Positions 42,687 through 51,214 of a stretch of 64,000 bases of DNA are shown piece by piece. Under the pieces are notes generated by a model. The model was not told where the DNA came from. It worked only from the letters and a program-made list of their open reading frames with translations, and made no database searches. The position numbers and the translations under genes are program-made. Each line of letters opens with the position of its first letter. Position 1 is the stretch's first letter. Source of the stretch: Streptomyces smyrnaeus. Its GTDB lineage: Bacteria; Actinomycetota; Actinomycetes; Streptomycetales; Streptomycetaceae. Location: positions 1 through 64,000 of the forward strand of contig NZ_JAFFZM010000020.1 of NCBI RefSeq assembly GCF_017676345.1, given 5' to 3'.

Positions 42687-42886
42687 CGCGGCGGCCCCCT
42701 TCTGCGTTCCTTAGGGCAGCCGTCAACCGTACGCGATTCCGCATCGCGGAGACGTGCGGACGGGGGGCACTGCGCTGGTGCGGCGCCCTGGTGACCCCTC
42801 GCGGAGGACCGCCGACGAGGCAATGGGTGCTACTGCCTCACGCGAGGGCTCCACCCCCAAGAACGGCTGGGCTCCTCATCCAGCCC

Positions 42887-43966
42887 TCAGGGGAGAGTCG
42901 GCTTCTCGCACCCGTGCAGCGCGGCCATGTCCGACCCGAACGCCTTCAGGAGGTCCCGTTCGAACGCGGGGCTCACCTCGAGGCGGTCCTCGTCGCCGAT
43001 ACGCATGCTGGCGGCGGTGAACAACGCCGACGGTTGCCCCTCAGGGCACTTGGCACTGGCCCAGGCCCAACCGGAGCTCTGTTCGGACCTGCCCGCCTTC
43101 CCGTTCACCTCGCCCAGAACGCCGCTTGAAGACCGATAGCCCTGGGCGAGCGGGCCGCTCAAGGTCGACAACCGGTAGACCTTTTTCCCCTCGTCGTTGA
43201 CAAGAAGACAGTCCTGAGTCGGAGCCTCCTCGACCGCTTCGGTACCAATAGCCCGCGTGATGCCCCACTTCTTGGCGGCCGGAGCAAGCTGCCGCATGCT
43301 GCGGCATGTCCCGGTCGCCTCGGACAGTGGCTGGGGCGCATCCTTCGTCATATCAGCAGGAGCGTGGCGAATCGGCCGGCCCAGGTCAGCGCCACATTCC
43401 CACTTCTCGTTCGCTTCCTTGCTCACGGCTGCGGCAGCCCGCGCCAGTCCGAGCCGCTCCTCGTCACTGGAAAAACTCGTATCGATGCTGGAGAGCTGCA
43501 ACTTTGTATCCACAAGCAGGTAGTCAGGCCGCCCGGGCCCGCACTTGAGTACTATCGTTGCGTCAGCAGTTATACGACCCTGCATCGTCAACGTACCCGG
43601 CCAGCCCGCACCCAACGGGGCTGAGGCGGCTGTACCGAACAGATCATCGTGGAGGGTCTGCTGCACGATTTTCGAGGAGGAATCAGCGGTCCCAATGGAA
43701 AATGTGGCGTAACGAGTCTTCCCCTTCTCTCTCGCTTCGCAATTTGCCAAATAGCCGCCCGAATCTACCGACACTCCTCCATCATTACTGAGACTCTCGA
43801 CCTCATCATCACCGAGAATCTCTCGCGCACTCCCCTCTTTGACTACCCCGTCACAAAGCACAGGAAAACCTGGCTTGTTCATACTCTTCCATATCGCAAC
43901 AGAAGCAACGAGAAGGCAGCAAAGGGCACAAACCGAAATAGTCAACACGGTTTTGCACTTCAACAC
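42887..43966 (-). CDS. Membrane-anchored protein in the WXG100/DUF6571 cluster (hypothetical)
   Basis: A 359-residue protein with one N-terminal hydrophobic segment (TVLTISVCALCCLLVASVAIW), probably an uncleaved anchor, and an extracellular region with several cysteines (PVLCDGVVKEG, ANCEAR, LKCGPG, WECGADLG, GTCRSM, QDCLLV, AKCPEGQ, HGCEKP). No catalytic motif was recognised. It begins directly at the stop of the DUF6571 gene with GAGG just upstream; GTG is the likely start, TTG the next codon. The GC content is clearly lower than in core genes, as across this cluster. Confidence 0.7.
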   Translation of the reverse strand: MLKCKTVLTISVCALCCLLVASVAIWKSMNKPGFPVLCDGVVKEGSAREILGDDEVESLSNDGGVSVDSGGYLANCEAREKGKTRYATFSIGTADSSSKIVQQTLHDDLFGTAASAPLGAGWPGTLTMQGRITADATIVLKCGPGRPDYLLVDTKLQLSSIDTSFSSDEERLGLARAAAAVSKEANEKWECGADLGRPIRHAPADMTKDAPQPLSEATGTCRSMRQLAPAAKKWGITRAIGTEAVEEAPTQDCLLVNDEGKKVYRLSTLSGPLAQGYRSSSGVLGEVNGKAGRSEQSSGWAWASAKCPEGQPSALFTAASMRIGDEDRLEVSPAFERDLLKAFGSDMAALHGCEKPTLP

Positions 43967-46216
43967 TCAGCCCTCACCTCGCCCTAGAAGTTTCATGACT
44001 TCATGGTGCGCCTTATCACGGGCATCCAGCGCGGAATCCGCCTTCAAGACGGTTATCGCCGAGTCAGTCTCGTCCAATCCGGCATGGTTAGCCCATTTGT
44101 CCACCAGACGCCGTATTTGGGAGTCAGATGAGAGCCATTGCTCTATCAGCTTCTGATCAGTAGCCGTGGCCACATCAGATTTATCCTGATTATATTTGTC
44201 CCAGGTCATCGTATCGACCAAGCGCTGCATGGGGTCACCCAACCCGCCGCCGAGCGGAGTTACGGCACCACCGACTATGTGATAGGCAATCTTCGCCTTC
44301 CAATCGAGCTTACTCATTTCGTCTTCGCCCTGATCGAGTTCGAAGTCACTCCGGATCGCTTCCATGGCTCCCAGTCCAGCACCGGCCCGCTTCATTGCCT
44401 CCTTCACCTCACTACTTTCCGGGCCCAGCCCCTCGGGCAGATTGGATAGATCCTGCAACCCCTGCCCTCGCTCTGCCTCGTACAGCGTCGCGAACGCCTC
44501 AGGTGATTCGGATACCCCTCTCATAACCTGGACGAGTTTGTCGGCACGGATAGATATCCGAGCGTCACTCTCACTTCCGTGAACTCCGAGATCATCACGT
44601 GTGCGGTCTGCCACATGTAGAGATGAGTGAGTATCCGGTGCATAATCGGCCAAAGCATTTGCAACCGGCCGGCGAAGAGCATCGTGGACAGGCTCACCGT
44701 TCGGTCCGGGGGCAAGTTGCTTGATCACCTCTTCCATGACCCTGGCCTCTGCCCTCGTATGCGTGGCATGAAGCCGAGCAGGCTCCTTCGCGTCCCCCCT
44801 GGGCTGCTCCCCCGTTGATGCTGCTTCCAGTGCGCGCCCGAAGCCCTCACGAGAACGGTCGGTCTCGTTGTCCGGGTCGCTCCCGTCCGGGCTTACCGGA
44901 CCCCCGTCGACGGTCTTCCAGTCCCGGTCGTTCAGCAAGTACGCAAGATTGTCATTCTTTCCCTTCTCGCCCGGCTCACCAGGGTCAAGGTACTCCGTCG
45001 CCACATCGGGTTGCCTTGACATGACGTCAAGAATTCCGTCATAGGGATCATTGGCAAAGTGCGCGTACTTCTTGCCGTCGAAATTCCCTTGCAGATCCCA
45101 GACGTCCGGGTCACCGTTCTGGTCCTCGTCCTCAGCAACGCGGATAGAATCAGCCGTATCGGTCAGGAACTGTTTGCCATAGTCATCGTCGCCGCGTTGC
45201 ATCAGGGAGACAAGGCTTTGGTAGCCACGGACCGGCCCAGGGCCCGGGGCATCCCCAGGGTCCTGGGCCACCAGCTTCATGTCATATTTTTTCAGGCCGA
45301 CATCTCGCATTTTGGCCTGGAACTCTTTGTAGAAAGCCGTATTCGGCTCTTTGGTAGCGGACGCGAGGTTCACGGCAAGACCTTTGTCCAGTGACAGAAA
45401 GGTCTTCTTCCGGTCCGTGTCATCTGCGTAGGCCAGGTCGTCGAGTCGATTGTGGGTCTTGATGAGGCCGTCCGGGCCTCCGATGGAGTTGATCAATGTA
45501 CGGCTGAAAACAGGGTCGTCATCGAGCCCCCGGGCCAGGATGCCGGCCTCACGCAGTTCTTCGGGCGACGGGTTTTTACCGTCCCTGATGTCCTTGTAGG
45601 TCTCAGCGGCTCGCTTCGCACTTTTCTTCACCGCTTCGTCACCGATGGCCCCGTTGAACCCGTTGGGCAAGCCCCTCTCTGGCTCCTTCGGGTCGGCTAT
45701 GAAGATTTCCTTCAAGGCTGCGTCTGCCTCTTGCGTTTCCCTGACTGCCTTCTTTATCGCCTCATTCCAGTTTTCCTCTGCCATCGCCCGGGCCTGCTTG
45801 TCCTCGCGGTACTCATCAGCGACCTTCTTACCCTTCTTCGCCTCGACCTTCTCGAGGTTCATCGTGCAGCGGCCCCTGGAGTCGACGTCCAAGCCCTCGT
45901 CCTGAGCATCGTCGCGAACGGCTTCCACGGCCTTCTTGTGGGCGGTCAGAGTGGCGTGCGCCAGCCTCAGCAGAGCAGCCACTCCGTGTGCCTCGCCCTT
46001 GGCCTGGTCGTACTCCTCGGCTGTCTTCCGCCCCCACTGTCCGAACTTGTGCGCCGCCTTGCCCTGCCAGCTATCGGCATCCACAGCTGCCCGAACGTGA
46101 TCCCTGTAGTGGCCGCCCAGAGTTCCGAACCTTTTGCCCATCGTCTCCCAGGACTTGGCGGCCGTCTCCAGATCGCCGAGATCCGCGTTGATGATGTCCT
46201 CGTAGGAAATCGCCAT
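43967..46216 (-). CDS. WXG100-like / DUF6571 family protein
   Basis: The 749-residue protein opens with a helical hairpin resembling WXG100 proteins: LGDLETAAKSWETMGKRF, then VDADSWQGKAAHKFGQW with the WxG turn near residue 50. The remainder is charged and mostly helical and includes the DUF6571-type segment HFANDPYDGILDVMSRQPDVATEYLDP (about 390-415). There is no Sec signal, which fits a type VII (ESX-like) substrate. It lies between a small upstream gene (15-bp gap) and the membrane-anchored gene (no gap). Function is unknown; an effector or structural role in a secretion-linked system is inferred. Confidence 0.75.
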   Translation of the reverse strand: MAISYEDIINADLGDLETAAKSWETMGKRFGTLGGHYRDHVRAAVDADSWQGKAAHKFGQWGRKTAEEYDQAKGEAHGVAALLRLAHATLTAHKKAVEAVRDDAQDEGLDVDSRGRCTMNLEKVEAKKGKKVADEYREDKQARAMAEENWNEAIKKAVRETQEADAALKEIFIADPKEPERGLPNGFNGAIGDEAVKKSAKRAAETYKDIRDGKNPSPEELREAGILARGLDDDPVFSRTLINSIGGPDGLIKTHNRLDDLAYADDTDRKKTFLSLDKGLAVNLASATKEPNTAFYKEFQAKMRDVGLKKYDMKLVAQDPGDAPGPGPVRGYQSLVSLMQRGDDDYGKQFLTDTADSIRVAEDEDQNGDPDVWDLQGNFDGKKYAHFANDPYDGILDVMSRQPDVATEYLDPGEPGEKGKNDNLAYLLNDRDWKTVDGGPVSPDGSDPDNETDRSREGFGRALEAASTGEQPRGDAKEPARLHATHTRAEARVMEEVIKQLAPGPNGEPVHDALRRPVANALADYAPDTHSSLHVADRTRDDLGVHGSESDARISIRADKLVQVMRGVSESPEAFATLYEAERGQGLQDLSNLPEGLGPESSEVKEAMKRAGAGLGAMEAIRSDFELDQGEDEMSKLDWKAKIAYHIVGGAVTPLGGGLGDPMQRLVDTMTWDKYNQDKSDVATATDQKLIEQWLSSDSQIRRLVDKWANHAGLDETDSAITVLKADSALDARDKAHHEVMKLLGRGEG

Positions 46217-46231
46217 GCCGCTGTCGCCCCC

Positions 46232-46687
46232 TCAAAACTTGTCAAGTCCGCTCTTGGGTCGAAGTCCGGGCGCCGTCGAGTCGATACCCGGGGCCGCCGA
46301 GTTGATGCGGTTGTTGGTATCGATATCGGTATTGTTGAGCACCTTGTTGACGTCCAGCAACGCCTCACGCTCGTGCGACAAGACCCGAGTGAGGTGTTTG
46401 TGATGTCGACGCCAAACCGACAAACGGTGGCGGATACCGGTCCACACCTCCCAGCCCTGCAACTTCCCGCGCCCTGTCGGACTTTTAGGGTTTCCTGTGA
46501 GGGCCTCGGTGTCTCCGTCGGCTTTCGAGCCCGCCTTGTGTGTCTCCGGGCCCAAGGTCTCCGCGATGTAGCGTGCCGCAGCCCTCTTCTGCGACTCCGA
46601 GTTGACCAAGTCGGAGTTCTGCGGCAGATGTCCGCCCGGTTTTGTTCCCGGGGTGGGATTCTTGTCCGGTGTTGCGTCGCCCCCCAT
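46232..46687 (-). CDS. Small hypothetical protein heading the DUF6571 operon
   Basis: The 151-residue product has a polar, Pro/Asp/Lys-rich N-terminus and a short basic helical stretch (WEVWTGIRHRLSVWRRHHKHLTRVLSHEREALLDVNKVL). No signal peptide or membrane span. The ATG at GGDATPDK follows a GGAG-rich leader (AGGAGGAGGGGGAGAGCGGAG); a longer frame exists but lacks a better site. It precedes the WXG100-like gene by 15 bp and may be its small partner. Confidence 0.6.
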   Translation of the reverse strand: MGGDATPDKNPTPGTKPGGHLPQNSDLVNSESQKRAAARYIAETLGPETHKAGSKADGDTEALTGNPKSPTGRGKLQGWEVWTGIRHRLSVWRRHHKHLTRVLSHEREALLDVNKVLNNTDIDTNNRINSAAPGIDSTAPGLRPKSGLDKF

Positions 46688-47537
46688 GGCTCCGCTCTCC
46701 CCCTCCTCCTGAAATGCGGACGGCCTGTTGCCTTTCCGGGCACAACCGGCTCGACGCCCCTCTTGGTCCGCCCCCGCAGTGGGGCCGGCCTGTTGTGCGA
46801 CCGTCCGAAAGCGTTCCCCAAAGCTAACAGGCACTATTACCGAACGCTACTGCGGAGAGCGGAGAGTGAGGGATGTCCCGACCAGGCATCCCGCAGGCAA
46901 GGAGCGCAGCGCCCTTTGCGGGCTTGGCCGTTGGGGTTCGGTGGAGCGCAGCGCAGTACTGTCCGCCGGCGTATCGATCTGCAGCCGATGTAATCCGAGC
47001 CCGGTGTGATCGACCGGCATGTGTGGGCGGCCTTCGGCTCGGTCGGAGTTCTCCCTGCCGTCGGAAGGTCGATCTCGCGCCGGTCCCTGATCCCCAGGCC
47101 ATCCTCCGGAGGGTTCCCAGCCCGGCACGGTCGCCAGGAAGGTGGCGAGGTGGTCGGCGCCCGCTGCTGCTCGGCCAGAACCTCCAGGCTCCACAGGTCC
47201 TCGAAGGTGGGCTCGTGGTTCCGAGTCCGGTGATCGCCACCGCGCGGACGAGCCGGGCTCTGTTGTTCCCGCATGCCGTGGTCGAGGTAGCCCCCGTGGA
47301 GCAGAACCAGGATGGAACAGCTCGCGCCCACCGAAGGACTCTCCGTCGGGGTACGTACGTGCCGTCCTGGACCTGTTGTGAGAGAAGGGCCCCCTGACGG
47401 TGCCGCAGCTGGGCCGTGCCCAGGCGTTGGGGCGGCAGTTCGTCCAGCGGATGGTCTGCTCGACGGGCCGGTCGGCGTGGACGTCGACCAGGGCCTGTCC
47501 GGCTGATCCTGCCGGACAGGCCCCGCACCCGTGGGAC
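46688..47537. other. 850-bp stretch without a convincing gene
   Basis: Several frames stay open on both strands, but none has a ribosome-binding site, sensible codon pattern and recognisable domain together. On the minus strand, fragments such as NHEPTFEDLWSLEVLAEQQ in one frame and ADHLATFLATVPGWEPSGG in another look protein-like, as if a decayed, frameshifted gene lay here. The first 150 bp probably carry the promoter of the DUF6571 operon. The far end holds the terminator of the DUF1062 gene. Confidence 0.5.
47491..47523 (-). terminator. Hairpin terminator of the DUF1062 gene
   Basis: GGGCCTGTCCGG and CCGGACAGGCCC form a perfect 12-bp stem with a 9-nt loop, starting 14 bp after the DUF1062 stop codon. 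Confidence 0.75.
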
Positions 47538-48086
47538 TCAGCGTTTGAGCGTGAAGGTGAAGTCGCCGGACAGCTTTCCGCTCAGCCGGACCCCCGATAC
47601 GAGATTTCCCTCGGCGATCAGTCTCTCGACCTCGGCTCGCGACAAGCCGAAACCTTCAGCGATCAGTCGCACCGGTCGGACAGGTATCCGCGCCGCGAAA
47701 CGGACCGCGACATCGATCGCCTCGTCCTCCAGCCGAGCCGATCCACCGGTGTCGAGACGCCAGGCGTTGTCCCAGTCGAGGGCGACGCGGTTGCGGCGCC
47801 GCACGACCGGGTCCTGGAGCAGTTCGGCTGCCAGATCGGGGTCGTTGTGGTGCAGCCGGTCCAGCAGCTCGGACCGTATGGAGCGCACGTTCACTCGTTC
47901 CAGGACGGTGAGCTTGGTGGTCCCCCCGCACACGGTGCACAGCGCGAGGAGCCAGACATCGAGGAGCTTGTGGTGTGCGTTGACGCGGAATTTGCCGGTC
48001 GCCCGGAAGCGCGCGGAGGCGCATACGTGGCAGCGGCGGAGAATGACAGGCAGGCAGGTGGGCACGACCACCCAGTTTTCGGGCAC
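47538..48086 (-). CDS. DUF1062 domain-containing protein
   Basis: The 182-residue protein begins ENWVVVPTCLPVILRRCHVCAS and continues with FRVNAHHKLLDVWLLALCTVCGGTTKLTVLERV, giving two CxxC pairs that probably bind zinc. The C-terminal half carries ARIPVRPVRLIAEGFGLSRAEVERLIAEGNL, which looks like an S4-type RNA-binding segment. The family is uncharacterised. I start at a GTG just before ENWVVVPT, where homologues start; an upstream start 24 codons earlier would add an unlikely basic/Cys leader. It stands alone. Confidence 0.8.
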   Translation of the reverse strand: MPENWVVVPTCLPVILRRCHVCASARFRATGKFRVNAHHKLLDVWLLALCTVCGGTTKLTVLERVNVRSIRSELLDRLHHNDPDLAAELLQDPVVRRRNRVALDWDNAWRLDTGGSARLEDEAIDVAVRFAARIPVRPVRLIAEGFGLSRAEVERLIAEGNLVSGVRLSGKLSGDFTFTLKR

Positions 48087-48477
48087 AGAAGTACACCGGT
48101 TCCAGTGAGAAGTCCGCAGCAAGAAGCAGCGCGGCGCACATGCGCGACGCGCGACCAATCAGCACTCGGGAGATCTCACTGGATGTACAACGGCACGTCC
48201 TCGGCCAGGCGACAGGGGCGGGAGCACGCTAGCGGCACACCCGAGCGCGGCTCCACCGGTTTTCGGGCGAGGCGGGCCGCGATGGCTCGCCATGGGGTCG
48301 AGGGAGCCTGCCTGGGCCGAGCGGAGCGGCACCCGCGCCCGCGTGCCGGTCATGTGGGGACGAGACGGGAAGGGAAGGGGGACGGCGCCACGTCGGCCGC
48401 GTCTCGACGAGCAGCACCGGGGACCGGGGGACCCGGGACTTGCCCTTTACGCTGCGTCAACTTCTAGCCTCGCGGCC
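48087..48477. other. Intergenic region between divergent DUF1062 and DUF2268 genes
   Basis: This roughly 390-bp gap lacks a plausible gene. It should contain the promoters of both divergent genes. No clear palindrome or hexamer pair stood out. Confidence 0.45.
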
Positions 48478-49362
48478 ATGTCGATCACCGTTCTTGACAC
48501 CTGCTCCGCCATGAAGCGGATCCTGACGGCCCCCGCCACAGACCGCGTCGACCTGCTGCGTTCGATGCTCGAACCCATCCAGGGCATGTACCGCTACTAC
48601 CCCGGCGAGGTCGACCTGGTGGGCATACATCGCCAAACCTCCGGGTTCCCCATAGACCGCGACGAGGAGCGCTGCCTCGACGCGATCGAAACCCTGGCTG
48701 CGGCCGGGGCCCGGGAGCGGATGCAACGCGCACTCGACGACGCCCTCGCCGTACTGCTGGAGGCGACGCCGGGGCTGGAGGCTCCGGACATCACCGTGGC
48801 GCTCGTGCTCGGCGATCCGAGTGACGAGCACTTCATGGGTCCCTGCAAAGGGTTGACCGGGTTCGGCGGCATCTCCGGCTACATCGCCATCACGTTCTGG
48901 CCCTTCCCCGAGAACGTGGAGCGGCTGGAGGCCACCGCCGTCCACGAACTCCACCACAACCTGCGGTTCGGCCCGGGCGGCGTTGTGTGGGATCCGGCAA
49001 CTGTCACGGTCGGGGAGCACGTCGTCTCCGAGGGACTGGCCGACGCCTTCGCCCGACAGCTCTACGGCGACGAACTCGGCCCCGCCCGTATCGGCGTGCC
49101 GCACCTGCACGACGACGAGGTCTTCAGCAAGGTACTCACCGGGCTCGACGTGACAGGTATGGAGAACTTCTCCGCCTGGGTGCACGGCGACCCCGGCGCC
49201 GAGCGCTTCGGCCTCACCCCGGTGGGACTGCCGATGGGCGCCGGGTACGCCGCGGGCAACAGACTGGTCGACACCTACCTGGCGGCAACCGGGCAGACGG
49301 CGGCGCAGGCCCTGCACGCGGACAGCTCCGAGATCATCGCCGCCACCCTCAGTCGCGGGTGA
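48478..49362 (+). CDS. DUF2268 putative zinc-dependent protease
   Basis: The 294-residue protein carries ATAVHELHHNLRFG (near residue 154), an HExxH zinc motif, followed by VGEHVVSEGLADAFARQLYG, whose Glu is a likely third ligand. This is the pattern of DUF2268 predicted peptidases (Bacillus YjaZ group). There is no signal peptide. The ATG lies close after the intergenic gap with no strong ribosome-binding site. It is isolated from its neighbours; the substrate is unknown. Confidence 0.82.
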   Translation: MSITVLDTCSAMKRILTAPATDRVDLLRSMLEPIQGMYRYYPGEVDLVGIHRQTSGFPIDRDEERCLDAIETLAAAGARERMQRALDDALAVLLEATPGLEAPDITVALVLGDPSDEHFMGPCKGLTGFGGISGYIAITFWPFPENVERLEATAVHELHHNLRFGPGGVVWDPATVTVGEHVVSEGLADAFARQLYGDELGPARIGVPHLHDDEVFSKVLTGLDVTGMENFSAWVHGDPGAERFGLTPVGLPMGAGYAAGNRLVDTYLAATGQTAAQALHADSSEIIAATLSRG

Positions 49363-49488
49363 CACCGGAACGAGGAAGTGGGGGACGGGACCGGTCTCCC
49401 GAACCGGCCGCCGCCGCAGTGCCACCGCGGCGGCGGCTGTCGGCTCGGGGCTGACGCCCGCCGACACGGTGTTTCTTGCGGCGCCCAT

Positions 49489-49914
49489 TCAATGACGCCG
49501 GGGTCGCGCACGGCACCCCGCGAATTCCGCCCACACCACCTTTCCCGGGCTCCGCTCCCCCACTCCCCACTTGTCCGCCAGCATTTCGAGCAGCAGCAGT
49601 CCGCGACCGGATTCCGCCTCGTCGTCGACGCACGACAAGCGCGGCGTTCCCTCCCCGCTGTCGCGCACCTCAATTCGCAACAGCCCGTCATGCTCCAGCC
49701 AAAGCATCACCCGAAATCCCCGCCCCGGCGGCACCCCGTGCAGCAGCGCGTTCGTCGCCATCTCGCTGACGCACAGCAGTACGTCGTCGCTGCGCTCGCT
49801 GACACCCCAACCACTGAGCGCTGCCCTCACGAAGGCCCGCGCACGGGGAACCGAGCGCCGCTCCCGCCGATAGAAGTGCTCCCGGAAATGAGGGAGATGA
49901 GTTTCGCGGTTCAT
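49489..49914 (-). CDS. Anti-sigma-like histidine kinase ATPase (HATPase_c_2)
   Basis: The 141-residue stand-alone GHKL ATPase resembles RsbW/SpoIIAB kinases, with the N-box in DDVLLCVSEMATNALLHGVPPG and the G1 box IEVRDSGEGTPRL, G2-like ESGRGLLLLEMLADKWGV. It could phosphorylate or bind an anti-sigma antagonist or simply partner a regulator. It is divergent from an XRE-DUF397 gene pair, a recurrent Streptomyces arrangement (whiJ-like loci). ATG at NRETHLPHF is chosen over an upstream ATG because the latter overlaps the intergenic operator region. Confidence 0.87.
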   Translation of the reverse strand: MNRETHLPHFREHFYRRERRSVPRARAFVRAALSGWGVSERSDDVLLCVSEMATNALLHGVPPGRGFRVMLWLEHDGLLRIEVRDSGEGTPRLSCVDDEAESGRGLLLLEMLADKWGVGERSPGKVVWAEFAGCRARPRRH

Positions 49915-49960
49915 ATGAGAACAGTCGCGTCTCTTGTTTACGCTCAACACCGGTTCCACT

Positions 49961-49979
49961 CGTACAGATCCGTTGTACG
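49961..49979. promoter_or_regulatory. Inverted repeat, candidate XRE operator
   Basis: CGTACA-GATCCGT-TGTACG is a perfect 6-bp-arm inverted repeat midway between the divergent ATPase and XRE genes. A further GTACC/GGTAC-like half-site (AGTACCGGT) lies about 10 bp downstream. The layout suits autoregulation by the XRE protein. Confidence 0.5.
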
Positions 49980-50026
49980 GGTTCAGTACCGGTCAACCCC
50001 GGGCCGGTTGGGGGAGAGACACGGTC

Positions 50027-50851
50027 ATGCCACAACCCAAAAAGCGTACGAAGAACGCCTCCGCCATGAAGATGGTGGGCCAACTCCTCGCCAACTATCG
50101 CCGCGCAGCGGGCTACACGCAACGGTCCCTTGCCCGGCTGGTATGCGCGGAAGAGGAAACCGTCGCCTCCATCGAGCAGGGCCGCCGCGCCCTGAAGAGC
50201 GACCTCGCCGAACAGTTGGACGAGCTCCTCGACACGAAGGGCGCCCTGGCGGTCGCCGTCAAGCACATGCCGGAGATGGACAAGTATCCGCTGTGGGCGG
50301 AGGAGTTCATCGACCGGGAGCAGGAGGCCTTGGCCATCGACTGGTTCGAGAACCAGGTACTGCCCGGCCTGTTGCAGACCGAGGAGTATGCCCGCGCGGT
50401 CTTCCGGAGCAAGGAGCCGCCGCTGGACGCCGACGAGATCGAGGTCCAGGTCGCCGGGCGCATCGACCGTCAGGCCGTTCTCCAACGGAAGGTTCCGCCC
50501 TCCGCGAGCTTCGTCATCTCCGAGGCCGTACTGTTGGATCGCATCGGCGGCGACCTCGTGCGGCGGGAGCAGCTACGCCGCCTCCGGCAGGATGCCGACC
50601 TGCCGGGGCTGTCGATCCAAGTCATGCCGCTCGGACGCGAAACCCATGCGGCGCTCGACGGCCCATTCGTCCTGCTGGGAACGCCGGACCACGAGCACCT
50701 CGGCTACATGGAGACGCAGCGCGGAAGCATCCTCGTCTCAGACGCAAATGAGGTCGGCATCCTTACGCGAAAATATGCGATGCTGCGAACCCAGGCTCTC
50801 AACATCGAAGAGTCCAGAAGCCTGTTGGACCGGTTGGTAGGAGAGGCATGA
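50027..50851 (+). CDS. XRE-family regulator with DUF5753 (WhiJ-like)
   Basis: The 274-residue protein has an N-terminal Cro/C1 helix-turn-helix (VGQLLANYRRAAGYTQRSLARLVCAEEETVASIEQGRRALKSDLAEQLD) and the actinomycete-specific DUF5753 domain (FENQVLPGLLQTEEYARAV ... RIDRQAVLQRK ... VLLDRIGGDLVRREQLRRL ... GLSIQVMPLG). Such proteins act with a DUF397 partner and influence development or antibiotic production in Streptomyces. GGGGGAGAG precedes the ATG. Its stop overlaps the DUF397 start (ATGA). Confidence 0.92.
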   Translation: MPQPKKRTKNASAMKMVGQLLANYRRAAGYTQRSLARLVCAEEETVASIEQGRRALKSDLAEQLDELLDTKGALAVAVKHMPEMDKYPLWAEEFIDREQEALAIDWFENQVLPGLLQTEEYARAVFRSKEPPLDADEIEVQVAGRIDRQAVLQRKVPPSASFVISEAVLLDRIGGDLVRREQLRRLRQDADLPGLSIQVMPLGRETHAALDGPFVLLGTPDHEHLGYMETQRGSILVSDANEVGILTRKYAMLRTQALNIEESRSLLDRLVGEA

Positions 50852-51120
50852 GCGAAGCACAGTCCACACCCGGCACCGACACCCTGGCGTGGTTCAAGTC
50901 GAGCTACAGCGGCAGCGAAGGCGGCGCCTGCCTCGAAGTCGCCTACGACTGGCACAAGTCCAGCTACAGCGGAACCGAAGGTGGCAACTGCCTGGAGGTC
51001 GCCACCTGCCCCGACGCCCAGGTCCACATCCGCGACTCCAAGAACCCCACCGGCCCCACCCTCACCCTCACCCCGGCCGCCTGGGCGCAGTTCACGGCGT
51101 ACGCCGCACACCGGCGCTGA
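50848..51120 (+). CDS. DUF397 protein with duplicated core motif
   Basis: The 90-residue product belongs to the DUF397 family, small partners of XRE/DUF5753 regulators. The normal single core motif (W-x-KSSYSG-x-EGG-x-CLEVA) occurs twice in a row here: WFKSSYSGSEGGACLEVAYD and WHKSSYSGTEGGNCLEVATC. The usual VHIRDSKNPTGPTLTLTPAAWAQFTAYA ending follows. The copies are also near-identical in DNA, so the duplication is recent. The gene is translationally coupled to the regulator. Confidence 0.9.
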   Translation: MSEAQSTPGTDTLAWFKSSYSGSEGGACLEVAYDWHKSSYSGTEGGNCLEVATCPDAQVHIRDSKNPTGPTLTLTPAAWAQFTAYAAHRR

Positions 51121-51212
51121 CGGGGACGCGCCCCGAAGGGGGCGCGGGGAACGGCGCGCCCAGCCACAAACAGACCCGCAGCGGGCAGACGCCCCGCAGG
51201 GGCAGGCAGCAG
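51121..51212. repeat. Streptomyces dispersed intergenic repeat
   Basis: The gap contains CGCCCCGAAGGGGGCGCGGGGAA followed by AGCCACAAACAGACCCGCAG and GACGCCCCGCAGGGGCAGGC. This GGGGCGCGGGGAAC...CAGCCAC...CCCGCAG pattern is the common Streptomyces short intergenic repeat as I recall, with hairpins on CGCCCC/GGGGCG. It separates convergent genes. Confidence 0.65.
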
Positions 51213-51214
51213 CC

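Noticed and set aside
42687..42886. Rifamycin-associated element upstream of the HelD-like gene
   Set aside because: No inverted repeat of the expected GGGGCTTGC...GCAAGGCCC kind was seen.
46688..47537. Insertion sequence in the low-GC island
   Set aside because: No terminal inverted repeats, target duplication or transposase motif could be found by eye.
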